Assembly: GCA_003327425.1 (NCBI GenBank)
Contig: QOQW01000019.1
Span: 1 to 64,000, forward strand
Direction of reading: 5' to 3'
Origin: Candidatus Ozemibacter sibiricus
GTDB lineage: Bacteria > Muiribacteriota > Ozemobacteria > Ozemobacterales > Ozemobacteraceae
Length of the DNA: 64,000 nucleotides
In this document: piece by piece, positions 1 through 9,234 of the stretch
Layout of the letters: every line of letters starts with the position of its first letter
Position numbering within the stretch: the first letter of the stretch is position 1
Notes under the pieces: model-generated
Databases searched by the model: none
What the model was told of the DNA's origin: nothing
What the model saw: the letters and a program-made list of their open reading frames with translations, nothing else
Made by a program: the position numbers and the translations under genes

Positions 1-1840
1 CCCCAGGGCCAGGGGCCGGCCTTCGCCTGCCCCAGGCCAAAGGGTATCGGGGAAACGGCCCCAAAGCAAGGGCTGTCCTCGGCTCACCGCCGTGGTTGCC
101 TTTACCCACTTCAAATAGCGAGGACCCGAAGAAATCAGAGAGGTCGGCATAGGGAACCGAGTCATAATAGGGCGGATCGGTGAAAAACGCCGTGGCGGAC
201 TGATCGGGCAAGGGATGCGTGGTGGCGGAGTTCGAGGATACCGTCGATGTGTGTGGCCTCTGGCAAAGGGCCACCGCTTGCGTTTCGATGACCTTGCTCA
301 CCCATTCCAACGCCCCGGAGAAATCTCCGGTAGCCTCAGAAAAAGGGTTTGCCTCGGCAAAATCCCAGACCATTGGTAAAACTTGTCTGGAGAAAGTATT
401 CGCAATTTTTACCCATCCTTGATCCCAACGTGCCAATGAAGAAAGCCTATCCGCCTGACGGTCGATGGCGAGGGCGAGGCAGGTCTGGACGGCGTCGGCG
501 AAGCCGGGAGGGGTGGAAGGAAGTCGGGAGGCGATCTGCCGAACGCATGCAACCAGCGTCGTCAGCGCCAGGGCTTGGCGGGGGGTGAAGAGATGTCCCC
601 ATTCAATCATTCCGTACAATTGAACGCGAAATCCTAGCGTGCCCTGGGCTGGGAGGGGTTCATCCGGTACCAGGGACAACTCACCGGTGTGGCGGCGCTT
701 TCGGGTTTCCAGTTCCCGGCGGGCGTTCTCAACGGCTTCGAGATCGCGGGGGGTGGGCAGGCGGTAGAAGCGGCCCTGCTGGCCGGGGCGGGTGGTGACG
801 ACGCAGAAGAGACGGGCGTCAGCGGCTCCGCCCCGGCGGGCCTTCAACTGCTCGCGCACCTTGGCGACCGGCGTGGTGTAGCCGCAACAGGGGCAGGTTC
901 CCGAACCGCGGGCGACCGTTCCGGCGCTGACATCTTTCGCCTTGGCCCCTTCGATGATCGCGAAATCGACCCGTTTTTCGGCGAGTTTCGGAACGAGACG
1001 CAAGGCGACCGAAAGAGCGCCCTTCTTAGCCAGCCACAGCGATCGTAGGAGCGGTACTTCGGCGCCGCACCCAGGACCTTCGCACCTGATCGTGCGCGCC
1101 CACAGATAGGCGATGGGAACGGCACCGTCGGGGTCTTTGGGATAGAACTCGACGAGTTCTCGTTCGGCCTGCTCCTTGAGCCAGGTTCCCCATCTTCGAA
1201 CCTCGTCGGCAAGCTTCTGGCCGTATTTGGGGATATATTCGAGGACGACCTTGTTCAAAAGGACGGCGACAGGGTTCAAATCGGAAGCGAACGCGTCCGC
1301 GCCTATTCGTAGAGCTTCGAGCGGAATCGAACCGCCACCGGCGAACGGGTCCACGACCAGCGGCCGGGTCCCCGGTTCGCCGCCCAGCGATTCGTGAGCG
1401 ACGCGGGTGAGAGTTCGTACCGTTTCAAGATACGAGGGATTCGTCGAATGGTCCCAACTGGAGAAATCGGCGATGAAATCGAGCAGAGCTTTGCGTACCT
1501 CGACCGGATTTTCCGCTTTTTTGGGGTCCTTCTGCCAAGCGATTCGCCGCTTGAAGGTTTCGTCGCTCGCCAGTTCTGGGTGCTTGGTCGCCCACTCGAG
1601 CATGACCTCCCGAGCCTTTTCCAGGAAGGCTGGCGGGCAGTGCTCATCGGCGGGATCGGGCCACAGCGCCGCGCACAAGACCGCACGGCAGGCGGCCAAC
1701 GGTCGCCGCGCCCACCAGATGTGCAGGGTCGAGATATGCCCCTGGCGAATGCTCTTTTCTCGCCGTGCGTGTTCTGAAATTCGCCGGATCGGCAAATCCA
1801 CCTCGATTAACCGTTTTGGTAGCTTCGTTTGGTTGTTCAT
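1..1840 (-). CDS. DUF1156-type adenine-specific DNA methyltransferase (DrmMI-like), truncated by left window edge
   Basis: Not in ORF track because it runs off the edge. Minus-strand reading frame from ATG at 1840: MNNQTKLPKRLIEVDLPIRRISEHARREKSIRQGHISTLHIWWARRPLAACRAV...; SAM motif DPFAGGGSIPLEA...SDLNPVAV (about 1260-1360) and catalytic DPPYYDSVPYADLSDFF (about 130-180), all in the same frame. Confidence 0.9.
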   Translation of the reverse strand, partial: MNNQTKLPKRLIEVDLPIRRISEHARREKSIRQGHISTLHIWWARRPLAACRAVLCAALWPDPADEHCPPAFLEKAREVMLEWATKHPELASDETFKRRIAWQKDPKKAENPVEVRKALLDFIADFSSWDHSTNPSYLETVRTLTRVAHESLGGEPGTRPLVVDPFAGGGSIPLEALRIGADAFASDLNPVAVLLNKVVLEYIPKYGQKLADEVRRWGTWLKEQAERELVEFYPKDPDGAVPIAYLWARTIRCEGPGCGAEVPLLRSLWLAKKGALSVALRLVPKLAEKRVDFAIIEGAKAKDVSAGTVARGSGTCPCCGYTTPVAKVREQLKARRGGAADARLFCVVTTRPGQQGRFYRLPTPRDLEAVENARRELETRKRRHTGELSLVPDEPLPAQGTLGFRVQLYGMIEWGHLFTPRQALALTTLVACVRQIASRLPSTPPGFADAVQTCLALAIDRQADRLSSLARWDQGWVKIANTFSRQVLPMVWDFAEANPFSEATGDFSGALEWVSKVIETQAVALCQRPHTSTVSSNSATTHPLPDQSATAFFTDPPYYDSVPYADLSDFFGSSLFEVGKGNHGGEPRTALALGPFPRYPLAWGRRRPAPGPG

Positions 1841-1914
1841 CGTCTTTTAGCCAAGAACCTTTTTTGAATTTACCCGGTAATGTTCTATCTTGATGACGGG
1901 CTCCAAACCCATTT

Positions 1915-4900
1915 CTACTGGGTTTTGAATCGGGTGAATTTCCGGTTTGTTCCCACAGTTGTACACAACGTAGAGCCAATAATCTTTTTGAGGCGGTCGG
2001 CGGTCTTGTATTCATTGGCCGTCAGGGCGATATCACCGACCCCCGCCCGGCCTTTGACTTCGATGAACCGGATATCAAGCGCGGTTTTTGGATCTTGGGG
2101 ATGTGGTCGACGGGAAATAAGATCAAAGCCGCGATTCTGGGTTTCCACGCTTTCGACTTCCCAACCTCGGGCGCGTTCATAGGCCATGACGGCTTGAATA
2201 GCAATTTTCTCAACCTCTTCATCCCGGACCATGGGGGCCACACCGGGGGAATCTCTCTCCGGGTGGGGAAGGACCCAAGCTCGGCCATGAAACTTGATAT
2301 CGCTGATCGCGCAAATCCGCTCCTTGGCGAGTTCTTCCCGGCGGGTCTCCAAGCGGGTATTGAGCTCATCGATACGATCTTCCGTCTGCTTGATGTGACC
2401 CATGAGTTGAGGAGTCGAATCGCCCGCCTCTTTCAGGGCGTGGAGTTCGGCCATGCGATGGTTCTGGCGGTCTATCAACTCGTTCAGGCTGATCTCCAGA
2501 TGCTTGGAGATGATCCTGATTTCCTTCTCCCGGTGTTCTGAGATCTGCTGTTGGAACGCCCTCAAGGCTTGCTCATGGAGGGTTTGCTCGATTTGCCGTC
2601 GGTCAGGCAACCTCTGGTCATCCGGGGGCCTGGCTTCCGAACCGGCGGGAATCAGGTCGAGAAAAATCGTCGGTTGCCTGACGAAGATACCCCCATGCAT
2701 GTCGCATTCCATGACGAACAACCGCCGATGCAGCACGTGGCCGCATCCATCTTTTACAGAAGCGGAAAGAACATCGAGCCTTGCAGGTTCGGTCCGATGA
2801 AGATCATAGAATATCGCCCCCCGCAACAAATCCGTCTGGGTCTGGGAAAGCACGTCCTCGCGGATGACCTCGAAGAGCGGATGGCCGGGGGTCACCCACT
2901 CGAGGGTCGGATCGTCGGTCAGCAGCTTTTTATCGAAAGCGATCTGCTTATATTCCCGGCCCAAAGCTCCGAATCTTGGTTCAAGCCGTTCCCCAAGCGG
3001 CCAGAGGTTTTTAGGGACTTTGCCGATTTTGTACAAGTGTTTCCCTTTGGCAATTTCCTTTGGATGGATCCCCGAGAGGGGCCCGGCGGTCAAGAAGAAG
3101 TCTTCGATGACCTCGGGAACCAACCGGCGTTCCCGGGCCTCGGCAGATTTGCCGACGATGGCGGAGAGGTTCAATTCTTTCTTGGCCAAGCCTTCGAGGG
3201 CGGATGAAGTAATACGCCGGAAGCGGTCCAGGTCGATTTCCTGAACGATGCGGTTCTTGATGACCTCTTCGGTCAGGTTGCGGGCATACATCTCTCGGAG
3301 CATCTTCTCGAGCTGATTCGAGGGGAACACGTCGCCAAGAACATTGAAGATTTTCCCGGTACGACATGGATCGAGGTCTTCTTCAATGCTGCGGATGCGC
3401 TCAAACAGCTTGTGCATGACCCGACCTTCCCGGGTGTTCGTCGATACGAAATTGAAAATGAGACAGTCTTTTTCCTGACCGTAGCGGTGGATACGGCCCA
3501 TGCGCTGTTCGAGTCGAACCGGATTCCAAGGGATGTCATAGTTGATCATGAACCAACAGAACTGGAGGTTGATCCCTTCCCCGGCGGCCTCGGTCGCGAC
3601 CATGACCTTGCATGACTCGCGGAACTCACGTTCGGCATAGATGCGGGTTTCCGGCATATCCCGGTTCCCGATCTTCATACCACCGTGGATCTTGGTAACC
3701 GACAACCCCCAATCCCGCAGCTTGCCGACCAGGAAATCAAGGGTGTCCTTGTGCTCGGTGAAGATCAGCAGCTTCATCGTGGGGTCCGCGAAAATTCCCT
3801 GTTCGGTGATGACTTCCCGAAGCTTGGCCAGCTTCGATTCGGTCTCCTTGCCTTCGATCTCGAGGGCAACCTTGATCAGACGGTTCAATTGCAGGATCTC
3901 TTCCCGGAGGTCATCTGGGTCACTCGAGGCAACCACCTCTTCGAGCTGGGCAAGGATTTCAGCCTGTTCTTCTTCTGGCAATTCGTCAAAGTCTTCGGGA
4001 AGTTTGCTCTGGATCTGATGTTGCCGGTGGGCCACCGGATCGGCCAGGATCTTCTCGCGCTTATCCCGCATCCGTTCGAGGCTTCGGCGGACGGCATAGA
4101 TGCTCGAAGCGAAGCGCCTTTGGAGCATGGCCATGGTGAAGCCCAATGCCCGGCCCCGGCTCGAGTCATCCTGAGCGGCTTTGATGGATTGGTCTTCCAC
4201 ATAGTGGGTCAGGGCGTCGTAGAAATCCATTTCTTCGGCGGAAATCTGAAATTCCGATGTGCTGACCCATCGTTTGGTGAAGAGAGTTTTCACCGCTCCG
4301 GTTTCCGGATCGGGAAAGTGAACCAAAGCTTCTTTGATTCGGCGGAGGTAGAAGGGGGCTTCCCGTTGGTTCATCGCCGCTTGAAGACTCCGAATATCCC
4401 CGTACACATCGCGGTCGAGGAGTTCGAGGAACAATCGGAAGTTCTCGGGGTCGCCCTTGTGGGGAGTCGCCGTCATGAGCAGGAAATGGTCGGTCATCTG
4501 GGACAGGGCTTCGCCCAACTGGTACGCCAGCGTCTTCTTGTCAGCATTATAGGCGCTCATCTTGTGGGCCTCGTCGACGATGATGAGGTCCCAATGGCTA
4601 CGGAGCAGGCTTATCTTGGCGTCTTCGATACGGGAGACCCAGGAAATGGAAGTGATGACCTGGTCTCTTTCCTGCCAAGGGTTGGAGCCGTAGTTCGCCC
4701 GCAGGATCTGGCTGTTGATGACATCGAAAGATTCCCGGAATTTGTCCTTCATTTCACGCTGCCATTGAAAGGAAAGGTTGGCGGGAGTGACGATCAGTAT
4801 TCGTTTTATGAGACCCCGAATTTTCAACTCCTTGATGAGAAGGCCGGCCATGATGGTTTTCCCAGCCCCGGGGTCATCGGCCAGCAGGAACCGGATTCGA

Positions 4901-5253
4901 GGGAGTTTCAAGAAATAGTCGTAGACCGCTTCAAGCTGGTGGGGGAGCGGGTCAACGCGGGCGATGGACAATGAAAAGTAGGGGTCATATTCATACGCCC
5001 ACCCCAGGCGAAGGGCTTCAATACCTAAGCGGAACTTCTGGGGATCGCCATCGAATGGTTCTTTCTCGGGCAGGCATTCCAAGACAGCCAATTGATCATC
5101 ATCTAGGACGGCCTCATGTACTTTGTTGGAAGAAAGGCCCCGACCGATGATTTTGATACTCTCGCCCATCGGGATTACAACCAAAATCTGCACCAATTCT
5201 GGAAAAACAGGACCCCGGATGATGACGTTTTCCTTGACCTGATCCTTGTTCAT
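1915..5253 (-). CDS. SNF2-family helicase with C-terminal DUF3883-like domain (DrmD-like); C terminus frameshifted
   Basis: 1112 aa; Walker A DDPGAGKTIMAG, VDEAHKM, MTATPHKGD, ATEAAGEGINLQF...RLEQRMGRIHRYGQ; C-terminal EKIAIQAVMAYERARGWEVESVETQNRGFDLISRR...FIEVKGRAG. Confidence 0.9.
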   Translation of the reverse strand: MNKDQVKENVIIRGPVFPELVQILVVIPMGESIKIIGRGLSSNKVHEAVLDDDQLAVLECLPEKEPFDGDPQKFRLGIEALRLGWAYEYDPYFSLSIARVDPLPHQLEAVYDYFLKLPRIRFLLADDPGAGKTIMAGLLIKELKIRGLIKRILIVTPANLSFQWQREMKDKFRESFDVINSQILRANYGSNPWQERDQVITSISWVSRIEDAKISLLRSHWDLIIVDEAHKMSAYNADKKTLAYQLGEALSQMTDHFLLMTATPHKGDPENFRLFLELLDRDVYGDIRSLQAAMNQREAPFYLRRIKEALVHFPDPETGAVKTLFTKRWVSTSEFQISAEEMDFYDALTHYVEDQSIKAAQDDSSRGRALGFTMAMLQRRFASSIYAVRRSLERMRDKREKILADPVAHRQHQIQSKLPEDFDELPEEEQAEILAQLEEVVASSDPDDLREEILQLNRLIKVALEIEGKETESKLAKLREVITEQGIFADPTMKLLIFTEHKDTLDFLVGKLRDWGLSVTKIHGGMKIGNRDMPETRIYAEREFRESCKVMVATEAAGEGINLQFCWFMINYDIPWNPVRLEQRMGRIHRYGQEKDCLIFNFVSTNTREGRVMHKLFERIRSIEEDLDPCRTGKIFNVLGDVFPSNQLEKMLREMYARNLTEEVIKNRIVQEIDLDRFRRITSSALEGLAKKELNLSAIVGKSAEARERRLVPEVIEDFFLTAGPLSGIHPKEIAKGKHLYKIGKVPKNLWPLGERLEPRFGALGREYKQIAFDKKLLTDDPTLEWVTPGHPLFEVIREDVLSQTQTDLLRGAIFYDLHRTEPARLDVLSASVKDGCGHVLHRRLFVMECDMHGGIFVRQPTIFLDLIPAGSEARPPDDQRLPDRRQIEQTLHEQALRAFQQQISEHREKEIRIISKHLEISLNELIDRQNHRMAELHALKEAGDSTPQLMGHIKQTEDRIDELNTRLETRREELAKERICAISDIKFHGRAWVLPHPERDSPGVAPMVRDEEVEKIAIQAVMAYERARGWEVESVETQNRGFDLISRRPHPQDPKTALDIRFIEVKGRAGVGDIALTANEYKTADRLKKIIGSTLCTTVGTNRKFTRFKTQ

Positions 5254-5767
5254 AGGCCTATGAAGGATGTGAAAGAGAGCGGATTTTCTTCCAGACTTCG
5301 AGGAAATTCTCTTGATCTTCCCAAATGGTGTTTTAGGCTAAATCACGGTCTTCCTGGGGAGTGTTCTCGACTTTTTCGATATAGGCTGACGAAGGTCAAA
5401 TTTTCGAGAGAGCACCCCTGGCGTTCAGGAAGGCAAGGACGCCCCAAACTGCCATGGAGGATGCGCCAACCAACTGTGGTTAGAGGTTAGCCTCGGTGCA
5501 TTGTAAAATGCTTCCCAAGCCATTGGCAAGCATTATTGCTGTGTGGCCATCGGGCCTTCCCCACCCAGCAGGGGAATCTTTTGCCCGTCCTGATGGGAAA
5601 TCGATGGAGGATCAGAATTTTTCTTCGTGTTTACCCTATCGGCGCTGCGGATGGCCAACCGCCGTGCCGTTGGTCAGTCATTGCCCCGAACTTTGAACCA
5701 CCATGGGTGGCATTATGTGGGAGCCGGATCGACGAGGGTGGAAGAAAGCCACCGCTCAGAGAAGGGA

Positions 5768-6304
5768 TCACCGGCCAAGGCTGCTCCCAAGGGCTGAGGA
5801 GTGCCAATCGCAGAACATGCGTAACGTACGAGTGAAGCGATCGCTTTCATCCCTGCCATTATCAGCATCGTAAGACACCCGGGGGCGGGCGATTCGGGCG
5901 AACAGCTCGCGCAGCAAGCGGAAGAGGCCGGCGACCTGCGGGGCCTCCCAGGCCGGACCGCGTTCGTAATCGAGCGCCACCGCATTGTCCAGCACGAAGA
6001 CTCCGAGATCGGGCAACGGCACGCCATCGACGGTGATGCCCCGGCAGAGGAAATGGAAGGGGTCGGCCTCGCCCTGCACGACCAGGCGGGCGGCGTTGGG
6101 AACGCTGTCGAGCGGTTTGTCGCACCGTTCGAGACGGTGCCGGAACACCGGGCTGCCGACCAGAAAACGGGTTTTCTGACGCAGGATCTGATAGATGTCT
6201 TCGACCTCGGGGCCGCTCAGCCCGTGCAGGCAGATCTCGGGCAGCCCGCCGTCATCGGCCGCGAAGAGGTCGAGAACGGCGGCAATGACAGGGTCGCCGG
6301 ACAC
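5768..6304 (-). CDS. hypothetical protein, about 178 aa (GTG start proposed)
   Basis: C-terminal part of ORF 5768..6580; coherent sequence VSGDPVIAAVLDLFAADDGGLPEICLHGLSGPEVEDIYQILRQKTRFLVGSP...; starts about 10 bp after the upstream MBL gene stop. Confidence 0.6.
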   Translation of the reverse strand: MSGDPVIAAVLDLFAADDGGLPEICLHGLSGPEVEDIYQILRQKTRFLVGSPVFRHRLERCDKPLDSVPNAARLVVQGEADPFHFLCRGITVDGVPLPDLGVFVLDNAVALDYERGPAWEAPQVAGLFRLLRELFARIARPRVSYDADNGRDESDRFTRTLRMFCDWHSSALGSSLGR

Positions 6305-6314
6305 AGCCTGCGTT

Positions 6315-7157
6315 TCAGAAATCGAAGACCTGCCCCTCGGCGACCGCGAAGCAATCGACATTCGCCCCGGCCTTGCGGATCCGTTGCCGACACCGTTCCA
6401 ACTGCCGCTCGAGATCGTCATCGGTGCGGTCGGGATCGTGGTGGAACAGGCCCAGCCGCTTGACTCCCGCCTCGATGGCGAGATCGGTGGCGTCATCGTA
6501 GGTCGTGTGCCCCCACCCCCGGGTAAGTTTGTAGTCATCGAGGGTGTACTGGGCATCGTGGAACAGGAGGTCGGCCCCACGACAGAATTCCAGATACTGA
6601 TCGCGGGACAATCCGCCCGGATGCGGGAACGACAGCTCGTTATCGGTCAGGAAGACGAACGTCTTCCCCTGATTGCTCAACCGGCAGCCATAGCCGCCAT
6701 TGGGATGGCTCAGGCGCAACCCGTCGAAATCATGGAAGCCGACGGTTTCGAGGCGCGGGCAATCCTTGCCGTAATAGAATTTCGCCCGCATATTGCTGAA
6801 ATCGACCGGAAAATAGGGCGGCTCGACCTGGTGCGCCAGCACCTTCTTGACCGACCGCTGATCCTTGGGCCCACCATAGACATGAATGGTGAAACGATCG
6901 CTGTAGGCAGGCACGAAGAAGGGAAAGCCGGCCAGGTGATCCCAGTGGCAGTGGGTCAGGAAGAAGTAGATCTCATTGACGGATTTGTCTTTGAGGAGTT
7001 CTTTGCCCAACAGACGCATCCCGGATCCGGCGTCGATGACCAGCACGGCTCCCTGGTCGCTCCGGAGTTCCAGGCAGGTCGTGTTCCCACCGTACCGCAG
7101 CGTCTGCGGCCCCGGCGAAGGCAGGGAACCCCGGCATCCCCAGACCTTGATCTTCAT
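6315..7157 (-). CDS. MBL-fold metallo-hydrolase
   Basis: 280 aa; KVWGCRGSLPSPGPQTLRYGGNTTCLEL, metal motif THCHWDHLAGFPFF, FLTDNE, FHDAQY. Confidence 0.9.
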   Translation of the reverse strand: MKIKVWGCRGSLPSPGPQTLRYGGNTTCLELRSDQGAVLVIDAGSGMRLLGKELLKDKSVNEIYFFLTHCHWDHLAGFPFFVPAYSDRFTIHVYGGPKDQRSVKKVLAHQVEPPYFPVDFSNMRAKFYYGKDCPRLETVGFHDFDGLRLSHPNGGYGCRLSNQGKTFVFLTDNELSFPHPGGLSRDQYLEFCRGADLLFHDAQYTLDDYKLTRGWGHTTYDDATDLAIEAGVKRLGLFHHDPDRTDDDLERQLERCRQRIRKAGANVDCFAVAEGQVFDF

Positions 7158-7425
7158 GCATCCTCCACGGTTGACGAAAGCTTCACCCTCGGTATCGGCA
7201 GAGATTATACTTTACCGAGGGTTTTCCATCCAAGCATTTGTTTTCTCCAAAATTTCCTGGTACCCTGCCCAAGCCGGCAAGCCTCTCGGTCTGGCTTCCG
7301 GCCCGCCCGACCAGCGGTCAGGCCGTTCGGTCCCGACCCGGGCGACGATGCCCGGCGCTTGCCGGCAGCCCACGGCAGACAGCCCAATCTACCGCTGGGC
7401 GCCATGCTCATTCAGGAGGTCACGC

Positions 7426-9234
7426 ATGCCACGTTCTCTTCTCGGGAAGATCGTCTTCTTCCTGGCGTCATCCTTCGCCACGACGTTGTTTCTGCCCAGC
7501 GGCGCGGTCGAAGCCGTCGATCTCGCCTTCGACCGCACCGTCCTCGAAAAAGCGGTGGTGGAACACGTGCTGGACAACGGGTTGCGCATCCTCATCCTGC
7601 CCCGCCCCGAGGTGCCGGTCGTCTCGCTGGTCACCTGGGCCGACGTCGGCGGCGCCGACGATCCCAAAGGGCTGACCGGCATGGCCCACATGTTCGAACA
7701 CATGGCCTTCAAGGGCACCAGCACGATCGGCAGCCGCGACATCGTCCGCGAACGCGAGTTGATGGCCCGCGAGGACGCGATCTTCGCCGCCATCCAGGCC
7801 GAGCGCGCCAAGGGGCCGCGCGCCGACCCCGCCGTCCTCGCCTCGCTGACCGCCGACCTCGAGCGGGCCTCGGCCGAGGCCTACCAGCTCGTCGAGCCCA
7901 GCGCCTTCGCCAATCTGCTGCAGCGCGAAGGCGGCACCGGGCTGAACGCCTTCACCTCGCGCGACCAGACCGCCTACATCGTCAGCCTGCCCGCCAACAA
8001 GATCGAACTCTGGATGGCCATGGAATCCGAGCGGTTCCTCGACCCGGTGCTGCGCGAGATGTACAAAGAGCGGGAAGTGGTGGCCGAGGAGCGCCGGATG
8101 ACGGTCGAGAACCGCCCCAGCGGCAAACTGTTCGAAGATTTCATCGCCACCGCCTTCAAAGCCCACCCCTACGGGCAGCCGCTGATCGGTCACATGTCCG
8201 ACATCCAGAACTATTCGCGGGCGGCGGCCATGGAGGTCTTCCAGCGCGCCTACGGCCCCGGCAATCTGATCCTGTCGATCGTCGGCGACGTCGACCCCGC
8301 CCGGGTCATCGCCCTGGCGAAGAAATACTGGGGCCGCCTGCCGGCCCGGCCCGTACCCGGGCGCCTCACCACGGTCGAACCCGAACAGCTCGGCGAACGA
8401 CGGGTGATCATCGAAGACCGCGCCCAGCCGACCCTGCTCATCGGCTGGCACGTCCCTGCCGGCACGCACCCCGACACGCCAGCGATAGAGGCGCTGACCG
8501 ATATTCTGGGGCAGGGCCGCACCTCGCGCCTCCATCGGCGCCTGGTGCGCGACCTCAAAGCCGCCGTCTCGGTGAGCGCCTTCACCGGCTTTCCCGGCAC
8601 CAAATATCCCTCGCTGGCCGTGGTCTATGCCATGCCGGCGCCCGGCTCGACCAACGCCAGCTGCGAAGCGGTGATCCACGAAGAGATCGCGCGACTGCAG
8701 AACGAACCCCTGACCAACGAAGACCTCGAGAAGGTCAAGGCCCGCGCCATGGCCGGTTTCCTGCGCGGGTTGCGCAGCAACATGGGCCTCGCCCAGCAAC
8801 TGGCCTCGTACCAGCAATTGTGGGGCGACTGGCGGGAACTCTTCCGCGAACTCGACCGCATCAACGCCGTCACCCCCGCCGACGTGCAGCGCGTGGCCCG
8901 CACCTACTTCACGGCCCGCAACCGCACCGTGGCGATGCTGGAAACCATCGCCACGCCCGCCGCCAGCAGCCCCGCCAGGCTCGTCGCCACCCCCGATGCG
9001 GCGGGAGCGACCGCCGGGGCGCCGACCGCCCCGAGCACCCCGAGCGCCATGGCCTCGCCCACCGGTACCGGCCCGGCTGCCGCCGCGGCCACTCCAGCCG
9101 CCGCGTCGGCGCCAGCGAGCGCCATCCCTGAGGTCCAGCCGTCGACCGCCCCAACGACCACGGCGGCCGGCAGCCAGCCTTCACCTGCGACCACCGCCAT
9201 CGCCAGCGAGCCCACCCAGGAGAAACAGCCATGA
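7426..9234 (+). CDS. M16 family zinc peptidase (catalytic), with Pro/Ala/Thr-rich C-terminal tail
   Basis: ATG 7426 preceded by aggaggt; signal-like N terminus; HxxEH motif HMFEHMAFKG; VVAEERRMTVENRPSGKLFE. Confidence 0.92.
   Translation: MPRSLLGKIVFFLASSFATTLFLPSGAVEAVDLAFDRTVLEKAVVEHVLDNGLRILILPRPEVPVVSLVTWADVGGADDPKGLTGMAHMFEHMAFKGTSTIGSRDIVRERELMAREDAIFAAIQAERAKGPRADPAVLASLTADLERASAEAYQLVEPSAFANLLQREGGTGLNAFTSRDQTAYIVSLPANKIELWMAMESERFLDPVLREMYKEREVVAEERRMTVENRPSGKLFEDFIATAFKAHPYGQPLIGHMSDIQNYSRAAAMEVFQRAYGPGNLILSIVGDVDPARVIALAKKYWGRLPARPVPGRLTTVEPEQLGERRVIIEDRAQPTLLIGWHVPAGTHPDTPAIEALTDILGQGRTSRLHRRLVRDLKAAVSVSAFTGFPGTKYPSLAVVYAMPAPGSTNASCEAVIHEEIARLQNEPLTNEDLEKVKARAMAGFLRGLRSNMGLAQQLASYQQLWGDWRELFRELDRINAVTPADVQRVARTYFTARNRTVAMLETIATPAASSPARLVATPDAAGATAGAPTAPSTPSAMASPTGTGPAAAAATPAAASAPASAIPEVQPSTAPTTTAAGSQPSPATTAIASEPTQEKQP

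Noticed and set aside
5116-5835. Small plus-strand ORFs in the gap right of the helicase
   Set aside because: No plausible RBS, composition or family similarity; treated as non-coding.
6195-9131. 978-aa plus-strand ORF overlapping MBL and M16 genes
   Set aside because: Basic/Arg-Pro-rich artefact frame; MBL (minus) and M16 (plus, other frame) are clearly the real genes.
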